A DNA stretch of 64,000 bases from Acanthosepion esculentum (taxonomy: Eukaryota > Mollusca > Cephalopoda > Sepiida > Sepiidae). The stretch lies in assembly GCA_964036315.1 (NCBI GenBank), contig OZ038496.1, positions 14,213,076 through 14,277,075 on the forward strand. The letters are read 5' to 3'. Numbering within the stretch: position 1 is the stretch's first letter; each line of letters opens with the position of its first letter. A program made the position numbers and the translations under genes. The notes beneath the pieces are model-generated. The model was not told the origin of the DNA. It worked only from the letters and a program-made list of their open reading frames with translations, and did no database searches. Of this stretch, positions 21,739 to 32,039 are shown piece after piece.

Positions 21739-22701
21739 CTGTATATACTCGTGGATAGGTCGCACTTTTTTTACTAAAAATTCCACAAAATATTAGGGGT
21801 GTGACCTATCCGCTCGACATAAATGTAAAACAACACTACCTTGTGATCATAATTTCTGAGAAATCAGAAATGATACCCATAAACTAAACACTAAACTAAA
21901 TCTGTGGTTTTTCTCCATATAGAAACAATTTATCTATCATAAATACTGACTCACTGCTTTAAACTTACCTCATGCTGCTAGATTCATATATCCATCACAA
22001 TAAATAAATAAAATTATAAAATATTCATTGATCCATCAGTCACCGTTTGGTCAGGGCCCTCGCACTAGACTGATATAGAAGCCCTGAACATGCATACATA
22101 AGTTAAGGAACCATGTGTAGATGTTTATTGACAAAGAAAAAATAGTCCCATGATTCATTCTGCAATATATATATATTTTGTCAAAAATATGTTGGAAAAT
22201 ATGACTTAAAGAAATGAAATATATTCTTTATGAGGTAATTTTCTTTAATGGTTATGTCATATAACATTAAAAGGCGTTCTTAAGTGTTATTTACAAATAA
22301 CAAAGCGCATGAATCTAGTACCCAAAACGTTTGCACTATTTTGCATTGCGTAGTGATATAGTTGGTAGCCAAATTTATAGTTTATTATAATTTTAATTGT
22401 TGGAAACACTAATCATGAGTAAAAGAAAGAGTTATGAAGCATGTTTTGAATTCAAAAAGTACTAAATTATGAAGAAGAACATGAAATCAATCTGCAAAAA
22501 TGTATTAATAATTGTAAATTTTAAAATAAAGGTAGAAATAAAAATAGATATCTGATAATTCTTTACGTTTAAAAAGGGCTGTGCAACTCCCCAGATTATA
22601 GTGTGACCTATCTGTGAGTCAACAGTGAATCATCAATTATTAAGCCATAAAGTAGGGGTGCGACCTATCTGCTGGGGCGACCTATCTGTGAGTATATACG
22701 G
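21739..22701 (+). mobile_element. pogo/Tigger-like non-autonomous DNA transposon, 963 bp
   Basis: Terminal inverted repeats are 'ctgtatatactcgtggatag' on the left and 'ccgtatatactcacagatag' on the right complement, continuing with 'gtcgc'. TA flanks both ends (21737-21738, 22702-22703). 'cgacctatctg' or 'gtgacctatc' recurs near both termini as subterminal repeats. A CENP-B/pogo-like N-terminal fragment lies inside. The element is far too short and broken to be autonomous. Confidence 0.82.
22415..22530 (+). pseudogene. pogo-like transposase N-terminal fragment
   Basis: An ATG at 22415 opens MSKRKSYEACFEFK. After a one-base frameshift it continues VLNYEEEHEINLQ. This resembles the start of pogo/Tigger and CENP-B-like helix-turn-helix DNA-binding domains. 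The catalytic domain is absent, and the position inside pogo-type inverted repeats supports the call. Confidence 0.55.
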
Positions 22702-22703
22702 TA

Positions 22704-23314
22704 GTTAGAGATAACAAATTAAAGCCAAATTTATACAATTATTAGGAAAAATATATCTCTAACTACACACCAATTTTCATCTAGCTAAGTCACGCACACA
22801 ACACACTTTAATCAAATCAAATTTTAAAACAAACAAAAATATACCATGCTGGCCATTATCAATGTGACTCTTGCTTGCTACAAATGTCTGCAACTATGTC
22901 CATGTGTTTTGCTGATATAAGCTATAAGAGAAACTGGACAGGGCATAGAGAGCAGAGAGAAAGAGAGAGGCTTCACACTCACACACTAACCATAGTAGCT
23001 ACCTGAGAGCACAGCTGACTGCCTGTCTGGCCATTAGGCTAAGCAAATGACCTCTTATGAACACAGAAAGAAAAATGGACTACACTATCAATGCGACAAG
23101 CCCAAACCAATAACCAACCAGCAGTCAGCCGGGTTAAGCGTACTCCTTTTTCATGCTACCATTTCACACCTTGTACACTGTACATTCGAACAATAGACTA
23201 TATGATTTACCAGAGACATTTTCATATCTTGTAAATGAAAATAAATCTTTGGTCATTTCTTCAAACCAGTGTCTAATTTATTTCTTTAGTCTAACCAACT
23301 TCCACCTCAGATCA
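22704..23314. other. unassigned sequence
   Basis: There is purine-rich (ga-rich) DNA near 22950-22980. No frame or family was recognised. Confidence 0.45.
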
Positions 23315-23420
23315 GAGTCATCAGCATGTAAGTGAATACAATGAATTTGACTGAAATTTGAACTTCAGCTCTCCAATTCCTTGATCTGTTATCCATTACT
23401 CCACTGTGCCTCAGTTTCTT
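23315..23420 (+). mobile_element. SINE-group tail fragment
   Basis: 'gcatgtaagtgaatacaatg', 'cagctctccaattcc' and 'tatccattactcc' match 345-435 and, complemented, 32900-32970. Confidence 0.55.
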
Positions 23421-23423
23421 CTC

Positions 23424-23655
23424 GGTTACCTGACACACCCTGTATATAATGTTTATAATAGTATATATTAACAAGATCAACTGATTTTTATTGAATATCT
23501 TTGCTTTTCTTTACATTATAATTTGTTCTCAATTACCTGACACAGCCTGTATATAATATATGTAATAGCATATATTAGTGAACTAGATTTATTTTCCTAT
23601 TGAATATCTTTGTTTTTCTTTAGTTTATAATTTGTACTCAATTACATACACACAC
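23424..23655. repeat. mariner end repeated about three times in tandem
   Basis: 'ttacctgacacaccctgtat' at 23426, 'ttacctgacacagcctgtat' at 23533 and a decayed 'ttacatacacac' at 23642 are spaced about 108 bp apart. The intervening sequence ('tttctttagtttataatttg') also matches the bases before the mariner right end at 18575-18625. Confidence 0.7.
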
Positions 23656-23835
23656 ACAAACACACACATGTCAAATTGCTACAAGTGGAAGAGAGAGAAA
23701 AACTATAAAGCCAATGAAGAGGGAGTATAAGGAGACAAGAAAAATTATGAAAATGAGAAATAAGCACAACATGAAAGGAAAAAAATTAACTTACATCAAT
23801 AAAAAGCGCACATATATAAGAAAAATGAGAAAATA
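23656..23835. other. unassigned A-rich sequence
   Basis: Nothing recognised. Confidence 0.4.
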
Positions 23836-23960
23836 AACTCTCAATTGCTGATATCTCCTGACGAGTGGAGGGAGTGGTTGTTAGAGGGTCCATCTATGAA
23901 ACTCTAGAGTCAGAATGCTGAAGATAACACCAATCAGCTGACAAATTTTATATTTGTATT
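23836..23960 (+). mobile_element. compact element with hammerhead-like core, copy 3
   Basis: Opposite orientation to copies 1 and 2. The plus strand reads CTGACGA, a longer stem II insert, GAAAC, TCTAGA, GTC. 'ccaatcagctgac' is retained at the 3' side. It is followed directly by a (CT)n tract. Confidence 0.6.
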
Positions 23961-24588
<628 letters not shown>

Positions 24589-25520
24589 TTTTTTTTTTTT
24601 TACAGTAAGGTCCACCCTTTACAAGGCCTGGGAGCCACTCAAGGTAGAGGGTTACATTAGGGGGCCATTTGTGCAGATAGGAGTTGAAAATAATGGTTAA
24701 CTCTAGCGTTGAACAGGTTAAGATTGTAGTGATCGGGGAAACATCGTCTTAGGAGTCGGTTCCACAGAGCAGTGGTTTATGGGAAGAAGCTGTTAGAATG
24801 GAACTTACTTCTCATGAATGGAATATGGAGGAAATACAGGTGGTTTGCTACTATGTAAGTGGTATGGTGTATCCTTGCTGTGAAGGTTTGAATTAACAGG
24901 ACCAGGGAATGTTGTTTGTCCAAGAACTTTCTGTAGAAGTAGCAGTATAGCAGCAAGTGGCTTGCTACATCCTGTCTGTGGGAGAGAGGTTGGAGTGTGG
25001 AGATTTGTCACCCACAAGGTCTCAGAGACACTTTTGAACTCTATCAATGATAGAGGGTGAGGTCTGGGCAGCTCTCCCCCAAATATGACAATAGTACTCC
25101 ATTTTTGGCCTGATCTGGCTCTTGTAAAGGCAGAAGATATCAGGAGGATTCAGATACTTTTTTTTTTTTTAAGCTTTTCACCCGAAGCAAGGCTGGAAGC
25201 CACTAGCACGCAAGGGCTTACAGAAGGTTTGGAGGAAGAGCAGATAGGAGTGGTAAAGGAGAGGATGTGGAGAAAGAGAGAAAGATAGTGGATCGATCAG
25301 GGCAAGGGGGTTACAGAAGATTTGGAGCGAGAGCAGATACTTACTGGAGTGGTACAAAGAACCAACCATTTTAACTATATCCTTAGTAGTGGATTGTATG
25401 TATGAGTTCCACTTGAGGTCGGATGTGAGTTTGATGCCCAATAGGCACGCAAGGCATGGTGCATCTCCAAGGGGACATCTGTTTATCCTGATTGGTAGTA
25501 GTTCGGGGTCTGATCAGTGA
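24589..25520 (-). mobile_element. Jockey/CR1-like LINE group 2, with nested insertion
   Basis: The minus strand encodes, in several frames, LGIKLTSDLKWNSYIQ, KMVGSLYHSSKYL, then beyond the insertion FCLYKSQIRPKMEYYCHIWG, LSHRQDVAS and RSKFHSNSFFP. This is the RT thumb/C-terminal region. A T run at 24589-24601 is the poly(A) tail. The 5' end is truncated near the Tc1 remnant. The reading continues cleanly from SSKYL to PPDIFCLYKS once the nested insert is removed, so it broke an otherwise continuous copy. Confidence 0.83.
25158..25333 (-). mobile_element. LINE group 1 3'UTR inserted into LINE group 2
   Basis: It starts with 13 T (poly(A) on the minus strand), then 'aagcttttcacccgaagcaa', the same 3'UTR as at 14962-15080. 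It is flanked by 7-bp target duplications 'cagatac' at 25151-25157 and 25334-25340. It includes a partial internal duplication of 'cttacagaaggtttggag'. It is a 5'-truncated retrotransposition product. Confidence 0.85.
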
Positions 25521-25529
25521 TGATGAAAT

Positions 25530-26040
25530 ATAACCAGCTTACACCCTTGTGCAAATTAATTGAAAGAAAACGAATAGTTCAATTATTATTTACTTTTTTC
25601 CTATTTTTACAATGAAACATGACACAGTGCACATGTTACTACTTCGTATGTCCATTCCACAAAGTCGTTCTTTGCAGATTGACCACAGATTCTCGATTGG
25701 ATTTAAATCAGGAGAGTTTCAATGTCAGTCTATAGTACTTTGATATGCTCACTGGTAAAGTTTACTAGTGTGTTTGTGCAGTGTTACAATTTTTGTATGC
25801 TTCCTTGGAGTAATGTCCATTGTAGACAATGGCCATAGGACCACTAATCAACAGTTAAGACAATAGTGACTTTGCATGATAAAAATCTGATGCAATCATG
25901 GATGATGCAATATTTTTCAAGGCCAAACAAATTTTCATTCACAATTTTTGTATGCTTCCTTGGAGTAACGTCCATTGCAGACAATGGCCATAGGACAACT
26001 AATCGACAGTTGAGACAATATTAAACTTTGAATTCCAATA
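25530..26040 (-). mobile_element. Tc1-like transposon remnant with internal duplication
   Basis: The minus strand has a Tc1-like end (complement of 'gcaaattaattgaaagaaaa') and a fragment reading FTSEHIKVL, then an interrupted SPDLNPIENLW-like stretch ('attctcgattggatttaaat' in complement), which includes the third catalytic Glu. An 80-bp segment at 25785-25865 ('gcttccttggagtaatgtcc') is repeated at 25945-26025 with about 157 bp offset. Frames are broken and the second terminus was not found. Confidence 0.6.
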
Positions 26041-26073
26041 TTTGTGACTTTTGTAGCAACTTTGTATTAAAAA

Positions 26074-26151
26074 ATATATAAATTGGCTAAGAGATACCAA
26101 TATATAAATTGGCTAAGAGATACCAATATATAAATTGGCTAGAGATACCAA
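26074..26151. repeat. 26-bp tandem repeat, 3 copies
   Basis: 'aattggctaagagataccaa' starts recur at about 26081, 26107 and 26133. Confidence 0.92.
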
Positions 26152-26577
26152 TGAGAAGAAAATCAATTCAGAAGTTAGTAATGCTTGTAATCCAGTTTAC
26201 TACTTGTGGCTTAATAGTGATGTAGTCCAATTCACTATTTATAGCTTAATATTGATGATCACTAATAATTCATTAAGAAGCAAGTTGGTATTAACTCATG
26301 TCCTCGTTGCCTCCAAGAGAAATTTGACAAAGTGGTACAAGATCCTGAGGCAGGCAAAGATTTTTCTCAAAACTGATGATTTGATGTCCAGTAAATTGAC
26401 ATGTAAACTCTCATAAATACTTTATTTCCATGATCAGATATAACAGAATGTAAGAAACATATTAAATTGATGCAGCAACATAAATCAGTATTTATGGTTA
26501 CATTCACTAATTGCCTTTTAGATTTTGTCATAGAGAAATGCATTTTAAGCATTCATAATAAGATAGTGAACAATACA
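26152..26577. other. unassigned sequence
   Basis: Weak local duplication of 'ttcactatttatagctt'-type sequence at 26195-26250, otherwise nothing. Confidence 0.4.
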
Positions 26578-26635
26578 TAAAGTCCTTGGGAGTTTGTTCC
26601 ACAAGGTAACAGGTGTTGGGAAGAAGCTGTCCAAA
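26578..26635 (-). mobile_element. LINE group 2 short fragment
   Basis: The minus strand reads SSFFPTPVTLWNKLPR, the LINE C-terminal SFFPRTxxLWNxLP motif. Confidence 0.5.
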
Positions 26636-27704
26636 TAAGGATATTAAGCTACAAGTAGTGAATTGTTGATGCTTTATGGAAAATTATGGGTACACAAATG
26701 ACCCCTAGGAGCAGTGGTCACTGAAGAACTGATAACTTTTATAATTGATTTTCTCATTGCTAACGCTAATTAGCCAAGGGTTAAATAACAAGATAATGAG
26801 TTACAATGAACAACAGTAAATAAATACACAGTGTTTGAGAAAAAAAAAAGAAAATTAGAAATATTTTTTAAACATGATGCAACACAATCCCCAATTTGAC
26901 CAGTGTCATACATAGCTTAGTAAATATCTTTTTTAAAAATATCTTTGTGTAACCAAATAGGTTCTCAATGTAATTTTCTTTTATTAATATTTGATAATGT
27001 TGCACAGTCTCTAAAAAAGAAAAAAGAAGAAAAAAAAAGATGATTTTTTTCATCTTTAATCTTTTTCACCTTTTTTTTTTTTTTTCAAATGTTCATAATA
27101 ATAAGTTCTTGAACTCTCTAATGATTACATAAAACCCTCACTAAACAAAATAATACATGCAGGCATGTGAGGTGTGTGTTAGTCACATAATTATGCTAAT
27201 TTACACATCAGTGCATCTACCTGGGTTGTAGGTAGACACTTTTGGTGTTATCATCTGTTTTTACAACGAGGCCTACAATAATTAATAATAATAAATACTA
27301 ATAAAAAGAAGTAAGTGGCAAGTATAGTGATGTTTGAGTATGTGAATGTAAGTGTATATCAGTTTGGGGGTAGAAGAAAGTGCTGGTTCCTGAGAGGGGA
27401 ATATGTGTTGCATGGTTGCTTGGGACCTGGAACAAAGAACTGGCTGGACTCCCTTCTCATAGGCACTGCTTAGGAACATTACTCTCAGCTGTGGCACCAT
27501 CTCCATAAATAACACAGATCTTTTTTGGCTGTTTGTAGACTTTTTGTTTTTTACTTTCCAGAAATAAAAGTGCGTAAAATGACGTTTTCCTCTATTTTCA
27601 TATTAACATAAAAAAAAAAACATTTAAAATTCATAAAGCACATACAAATCATATAGAAAAGTGTATTGAAATGTCACTTTTTAGAATATGTATACAATAA
27701 TAGT
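26636..27704. other. unassigned sequence
   Basis: It has several A- or T-homopolymer runs (26840-26860, 27000-27090). No frame or family was recognised. Confidence 0.45.
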
Positions 27705-28185
27705 AATAAGTATCCATTTATCTTGCAAGATAATGGTAGTACGCCGTATGGTCAAAATTCAAACGCTTGGTGGTGAGATTGAACTGACCTCACCAGAGTA
27801 CTGGCCCAGGTGATGTATAGAGATAATTTCGTTGGTGATGATATATGGAGGCTGTGTGTTTCCCATATCACGTGACTCTTCTCTCAGCAGTAATGACAAG
27901 ACCCATAGGAATAAAGAGCATTACATTTTTAGGACAACTTGGCTGCAGGAAATACTGGAAAGTTAACAATGTTGACATCTGACCACCTTTGGGGCTTCTC
28001 TCTGGGTTTTCTGTCTGTATTTACTCCAATAGCCTTTTCTGTGTTTGCATATGACCACAAGGTAGTGAAGGTTAAAAATCAGGGTTTTATAAATTATAAC
28101 CAAAAATTGCACTGGCAGCTCATTGGCTGAAAGCCAAATGTTTCCTTATAAGGGAATAGCTAATATTATCATTATCATAATAATT
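27705..28185 (+). mobile_element. dispersed repeat W, copy 1
   Basis: The starting block 'gtatccatttatcttgcaag' and the middle 'aacttggctgcaggaa' match copy 2 at 28255-28495. Its 3' part 'ttttataaattataaccaaa' to 'ccaaatgtttcctt' matches the satellite edge at 11231-11292. The 123-bp satellite therefore probably arose from a member of this family. Confidence 0.6.
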
Positions 28186-28254
28186 GAATATAAGTCAAGA
28201 GTATAAAGCCTATTGGTTGACTGGGTACCAATGAATATTAATAGTACCAATGAA

Positions 28255-28495
28255 TATTAGTAGGCATCTATTTATCTCATAAGGTAAAGGTAACACCGTG
28301 TTTGGTCAGAATTCAGTCCTTAGGTGGTGGAGACTGCCCAGACTATATGCCCCTGCTCTTGGCTGTACTGACAGAAGCCAGAGGAATACATGGCATAATA
28401 TTTGGCGATGGCTTGGCTGCAGGAGTTGACAGAAGGTCATCCATATTGACAGACAACTGCCTTTGGGGAAGAATTTACTTCCTTTTTCTATAACT
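28255..28495 (+). mobile_element. dispersed repeat W, copy 2
   Basis: 'catctatttatctcataagg', 'gatggcttggctgcaggagt' and 'gacaactgcctttgggg' parallel copy 1. It lacks the satellite-related 3' part. Confidence 0.55.
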
Positions 28496-28819
28496 TTATT
28501 TTTTTCATTTCAACCTAATCAAGGCAATAAAACCACTAAAATGCAAGGGGTTACTGAGTGTGAAAAAATATGAGAAAAAAACATTATTAAGGAGAGGACA
28601 AGAATTAAGAAGAAGATGATGATTGACATTGCATTTAAATATTTGAAGATCAAAGTTGGTTGGAAAGCAAGAAGCTGGGAGGGAGTTCCATAAGCAAGAA
28701 CTGCGAGAGAAGAAACTGTTAGCATAGAATTTACCGTTACATCTAGCCATTTCAACTCTAAAATGATGAGACCTTGCCAGCAATCTAGTAGTAGACTTAC
28801 ATTGATAAAGTCTAGGTAC

Positions 28820-29128
28820 CATAAAGAAAACCAATATTTATTTTGAAAAATACAAAAATGTGGCACAAGGCCAAAAAGACGGGGGATGGGAAAGGCTGGT
28901 CTTCAATCTGCCTGATCTTAAACTTAGCTAGCCATGATAGCTGACACAAACATACCCCAGTATTCCTTACACCAAAACAACACATTCATACTTACCATTC
29001 TCACTACAGCCACTATAATACCTCAATCTCTCTATGTAGTTCTGACTAGTTCCCATATGAACAATTTGTCTGGTGGGAGGTGGGGGGGCGAATAAAAATA
29101 ACAACATTTAAAAATGAAACCCCAACGA
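28820..29128. mobile_element. about 300-bp insertion in the LINE
   Basis: Both sides carry 'taccata' (about 28817 and 29130), consistent with a 7-bp target duplication, and the LINE reading resumes across it. The interior has 'gtggcacaaggccaa', which recalls the start of a cephalopod SINE-like sequence I know from memory. A similar 'gtggcacaaggcc' is at 38853. The class is uncertain. Confidence 0.5.
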
Positions 29129-29751
29129 TACCATAGAGGAAAGCTCATCAGAACAATTACCATGAAAATAGTTGTAGAAAATACACAGGGAAGTTATATC
29201 AAGATGGTTGGAAAGCGACTGAACCTGAGATGCCAGGTCAGGACCAATATCATTACAGATTCTTCTTTTTATTTTATTAAGAATCTTTCACTCTATGGCA
29301 GAAGCATCAGAACAGATGTGGCAGCAATATTCAAAGCATGGATGAATGGTAGACATTTAAATGCGTTATATATATTCCGTTGAGAAAAATTTTCTAGCAC
29401 AACACAGTGAACCAACTTTCCTGAAGAAACAGTTAGCATAGAACTTACAGTTACATCTAGCCATTTCAACTATAAAATGATGAGACCTAGTTGCCAATCT
29501 AGTACTTTACTTAAATTCGTAAAGTCTAGGTAAAGAACAATTACTTTTAAAGTATTTATAGAAAAGGCACAGAGAATCTACATTATGGCAATGAGAAAGT
29601 GACTAAAGCTGAGATGCCAGGTCAAGACCAATAACATTGCAGATTCTTCTTTCGATTTTATCAAGAATCTCTCATAACAGAAACAACAGACTAGATGTGG
29701 TAACAATATTCAAAGCATGAAGGAATGGTAGACTTTTAAATGTGTAATATA

Positions 29752-30696
29752 CAGGGTGCGGCTGGTATCTGAGGACAGATTTTATGGATTAGTAAATACC
29801 TTGCTGAACAAATGAATTTAATTATATTTGATTACAAAGAAGTAAACATGAAATTTAGCTAACTATTATTTAATTTTATTCAATAAAACCACCACTAGCA
29901 TCAGTAACTGCCTCTACACGATTTCAAAATCGGCTGCAAGTTCTGATGAATTGGTCCTTATTTATGTCAGACATTACTTGAACTCTTGCAGCTTTAAGAG
30001 AGTCTTTGGTGTTATGAGGCTGTTTATTAACCTCCTTCTGAACAACGCTCCACACATAATGGTCTAGTGGATTGAGATATGGAGAGTTAGGAAGCCAAAT
30101 GTTGGGTGTGATGTGGTCGTACAAATGGTCGGCCATCCATTCTTGTGTTTGTAGCACCTTGTGGGATGGAGCTGAGTTTCGCTGGAATATGTAAAGCCTG
30201 CCATTGCATATGTTGTCAGTCCAGGGCTTGACAACTGTTTCTAGAACCTCAGTGTAAGCAGCAGCATTTACTCTAAGACCTTGTGGAAAAAAGTGTGGTT
30301 TTTTCAGATACATGCAGCTTTTTGGAAGTAGAACATATTGATTGACCTCAGTTTTCATCAGTTGTCTGCTTGACTTACTGAATAAATTCGCATGTTCTCA
30401 CTTTATCAGAACGTGCAAAATATCTTTTATGTTTTGATACAGACATTAAGGAATTGTCAGCATCTTCTAACTCTTTTCATATCTTGTGGACAAACGATCT
30501 TGCAACTCTGAGGAAATGTGCAATATCCAAATTGTTATGATCAGCCTTTAATGCTACAATCACAACATGCCTTTTCATTTCATTTGTTATCATACTGTTT
30601 GCCATTCTTAATTTCAGAAAAATAAAAGCATTAGAAGTTAGTGGGAAGCAGTATTAATCTTAAATCTCTATGTCCTCAAATACCAGCTGCACCCGG
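29752..30696 (-). mobile_element. mariner-like transposon B, 945 bp
   Basis: The ends are 'cagggtgcggctggtatctg' and, complemented, 'ccgggtgcagctggtatttg', continuing with 'aggaca'. TA flanks both ends (29750-29751, 30697-30698). It interrupts the LINE coding region cleanly. Its inverted repeats differ from family A/C/D, so it is a second mariner family. Confidence 0.9.
29924..30605 (-). pseudogene. mariner-type transposase of element B
   Basis: An ATG at 30605 opens MANSMITNEMKRHVVIVALK, then a helix-turn-helix segment ending at a TGA (HKI*KELE, probably from CGA). A gap follows, then a 144-codon frame with CMYLKKPHFFPQGLRVN, GRLYIFQRNSAPSHK, PNSPYLNPLDHYVW and NKQPHNTKDSLKAARVQV. The spacing between the second and third catalytic positions is 37 residues, as in maT-like DD37D transposases. 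The second Asp is Asn here (QRNSAP), so the copy is catalytically dead. Confidence 0.82.
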
Positions 30697-30834
30697 TATA
30701 TTCTGTTGGGCAATATTGTCTAACATGACACAATGAACCAACCTTCCTTGCAGCAAACCTAGCAATTGATTCAGTATATTCTTTCCATTTTGTGTTAATG
30801 GAAAATGTTAGCCTAAGAAGTCACAAGCAATCAC

Positions 30835-30994
30835 ACAGCCCTATTGATGGAGGGCAAAAAGGGTTCTTTCAGATGATGAAAAGGGAGCAGTTTTGTTTTG
30901 GAGGCATTTTGGAGATTAACAAGCCATTTCTCTTCACAGTTATAACCTTTTCCATGTTTGAATATAGCCACAAGACAATGGAGGTTTAAAATCA

Positions 30995-30998
<4 letters not shown>
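30835..30998 (+). mobile_element. dispersed repeat W fragment, copy 3
   Basis: 'ttataaccttttccatgttt', 'gaatatagccacaaga' and 'ggaggtttaaaatcag' parallel 28030-28085 of copy 1. It stops where copy 1 begins its satellite-like part. Confidence 0.5.

Positions 30999-31056
<58 letters not shown>
30999..31056. repeat. (TA)n(TG)n microsatellite
   Basis: TA to about 31046, then a short TG run, directly before the hammerhead element. Confidence 0.93.
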
Positions 31057-31059
<3 letters not shown>

Positions 31060-31138
31060 ACAGAAATTAGGAGGATTTGAGATAATTATAATTAAGTAAT
31101 TCATCGAGTCTAGAAGAAACCTCAACAGAATGCAGAAA

Positions 31139-31185
31139 GCACTGGACAGCTGTTTCGTCCTATATTTGGGATTCATCAGCAGTGC
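31139..31185 (-). ncRNA. hammerhead ribozyme (minimal stem III)
   Basis: Reading the minus strand, stem I strand GCACTG (31185-31180) is followed by the core CTGATGA (31179-31173). Stem II has TCC/GGA pairs enclosing an A/T-rich loop, with one A-C mismatch at its base. Then come GAAAC (31156-31152), a 4-nt loop AGCT, and the cleavage triplet GTC (31147-31145). Directly after is CAGTGC (31144-31139), which pairs with all six bases of GCACTG. All invariant core bases are present. The A-C mismatch could slow cutting. Stem III is only the A-U and C-G pairs, as in Penelope-type and newt-type hammerheads that act best as dimers. Confidence 0.85.
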
Positions 31186-31199
31186 ACATCCACTACCAA

Positions 31200-31268
31200 G
31201 AATTGAAACCCGGACAGTTACGTTATCAGGCAAACGTCATACCAACTGTTCCAACGGGCCACGGTGAC
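31200..31268 (-). promoter_or_regulatory. tRNA-like pol III promoter (A and B boxes)
   Basis: A box TGGAACAGTTGG at 31253-31242 and B box GGTTTCAATTC at 31210-31200 are 31 nt apart. Between them ACGTT/AACGT can form an anticodon-like stem, and CCGGG with CTTGG a T-arm with wobbles. The acceptor stem does not close, so this is not a tRNA gene. It is best read as the tRNA-derived internal promoter of the hammerhead element, whose ribozyme begins 15 nt downstream. Confidence 0.6.
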
Positions 31269-31524
31269 GAAGAGGTAGTGAATCAGACTCGATATAGTGC
31301 CGCTCAATCACATATTCCGTGGTGGAACTCATCCGAGTTACTCTTTAACCATAGGACTGTGCCCCCATAAGCCACGACTAATATCACCAAGCCACTCCAT
31401 CCAGAGCAATAGAAGCCAGTTCAAGCAAGGATATACAAGTGACAGAAATTAGGAGGATTTGAGGTAATTATAATTAAGTAATTCATCGAGTCTAGAAGAA
31501 ACCTCAACAGAATGCAGAAAGCAC

Positions 31525-31526
<2 letters not shown>

Positions 31527-31572
<46 letters not shown>
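31527..31572. repeat. (TA)n microsatellite
   Basis: TA run directly at the 5' end of the hammerhead element. Confidence 0.95.
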
Positions 31573-31574
<2 letters not shown>

Positions 31575-32039
31575 GCCATAAATTTTGATCATGTATGAAA
31601 GAAATCCTTTCTTTTAATGCCACCTATTGAAAACTTTTGTCTCAATCCACTAAAATGTTTATTTATCTATTGCCACTCCTAATTTCTTTCCCGATAACCA
31701 GCACACACGCATTGCCATTAATCAGATAACTCCAATATATGGGATAACTCCATGCATTATGTAACATACCTATCTCTCCTTTGTCTCTGAATTTCCTCTC
31801 CTTATTTTATCCGTTTCCATAATTGATGACTTCTTCTGACAGCAAATGTACTAATGACTCGAGCAGGTGCAACAATCATATAGCTTAATTCTATGAAGAC
31901 AGGATTTTGGATAAAGCACCATAAACTGAGAGGCTGTCAGCATTAAAAGAACCAGATGACCATAGATATTGCAGCACCATATGTGAATGTCCACCCCAAT
32001 AAAAAAAAAAAAAGATTTTTAATACTTTCTTTTACAGGA
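31573..32039. other. unassigned sequence
   Basis: Nothing recognised. Confidence 0.45.

Larger units (their letters stand above)
28500..30800 (-). mobile_element. LINE group 1 copy with partial duplication and two insertions
   Basis: On the minus strand the coding order from 30800 is FAARKVGSLC, an interruption by mariner B, then LDKIERRICNVIG, RLATRSHHFIVEMARCN. At about 29415 a second copy begins (RKVGSLCCARKFFSTEYI, CFEYCCHI, IKRRICNDIGPDLAS). It is interrupted at 28820-29128 and resumes with VPRLYQCKSTTRLLARSHH to FKCNVNHHLLLN. This is thus a tandemly duplicated RT C-terminus with stops and shifts. Confidence 0.75.
31057..31526 (-). mobile_element. hammerhead-ribozyme retroelement, one 382-bp unit plus 88-bp repeat
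   Basis: 88-bp direct repeats at 31057-31144 and 31439-31526 differ at one base (gagataatt / gaggtaatt) and are offset by 382 bp. On the minus strand the element starts at 31526 with CAGTGC. That is exactly the base expected after hammerhead cleavage, because the internal ribozyme cuts between 31145 and 31144 in front of the same CAGTGC. One full cleavage-to-cleavage monomer plus the start of the next is present, as expected from a tandem or circular RNA template. A tRNA-like pol III promoter lies just 5' of the ribozyme. TA microsatellites abut both ends. The layout fits retrozymes, the pLTRs of Penelope-like elements, or hammerhead SINEs such as those of schistosomes. No ORF is seen. Confidence 0.85.

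Noticed and set aside
31200..31268. Intact tRNA gene
   Set aside because: A and B boxes are present but the acceptor stem does not close and the anticodon loop is irregular.
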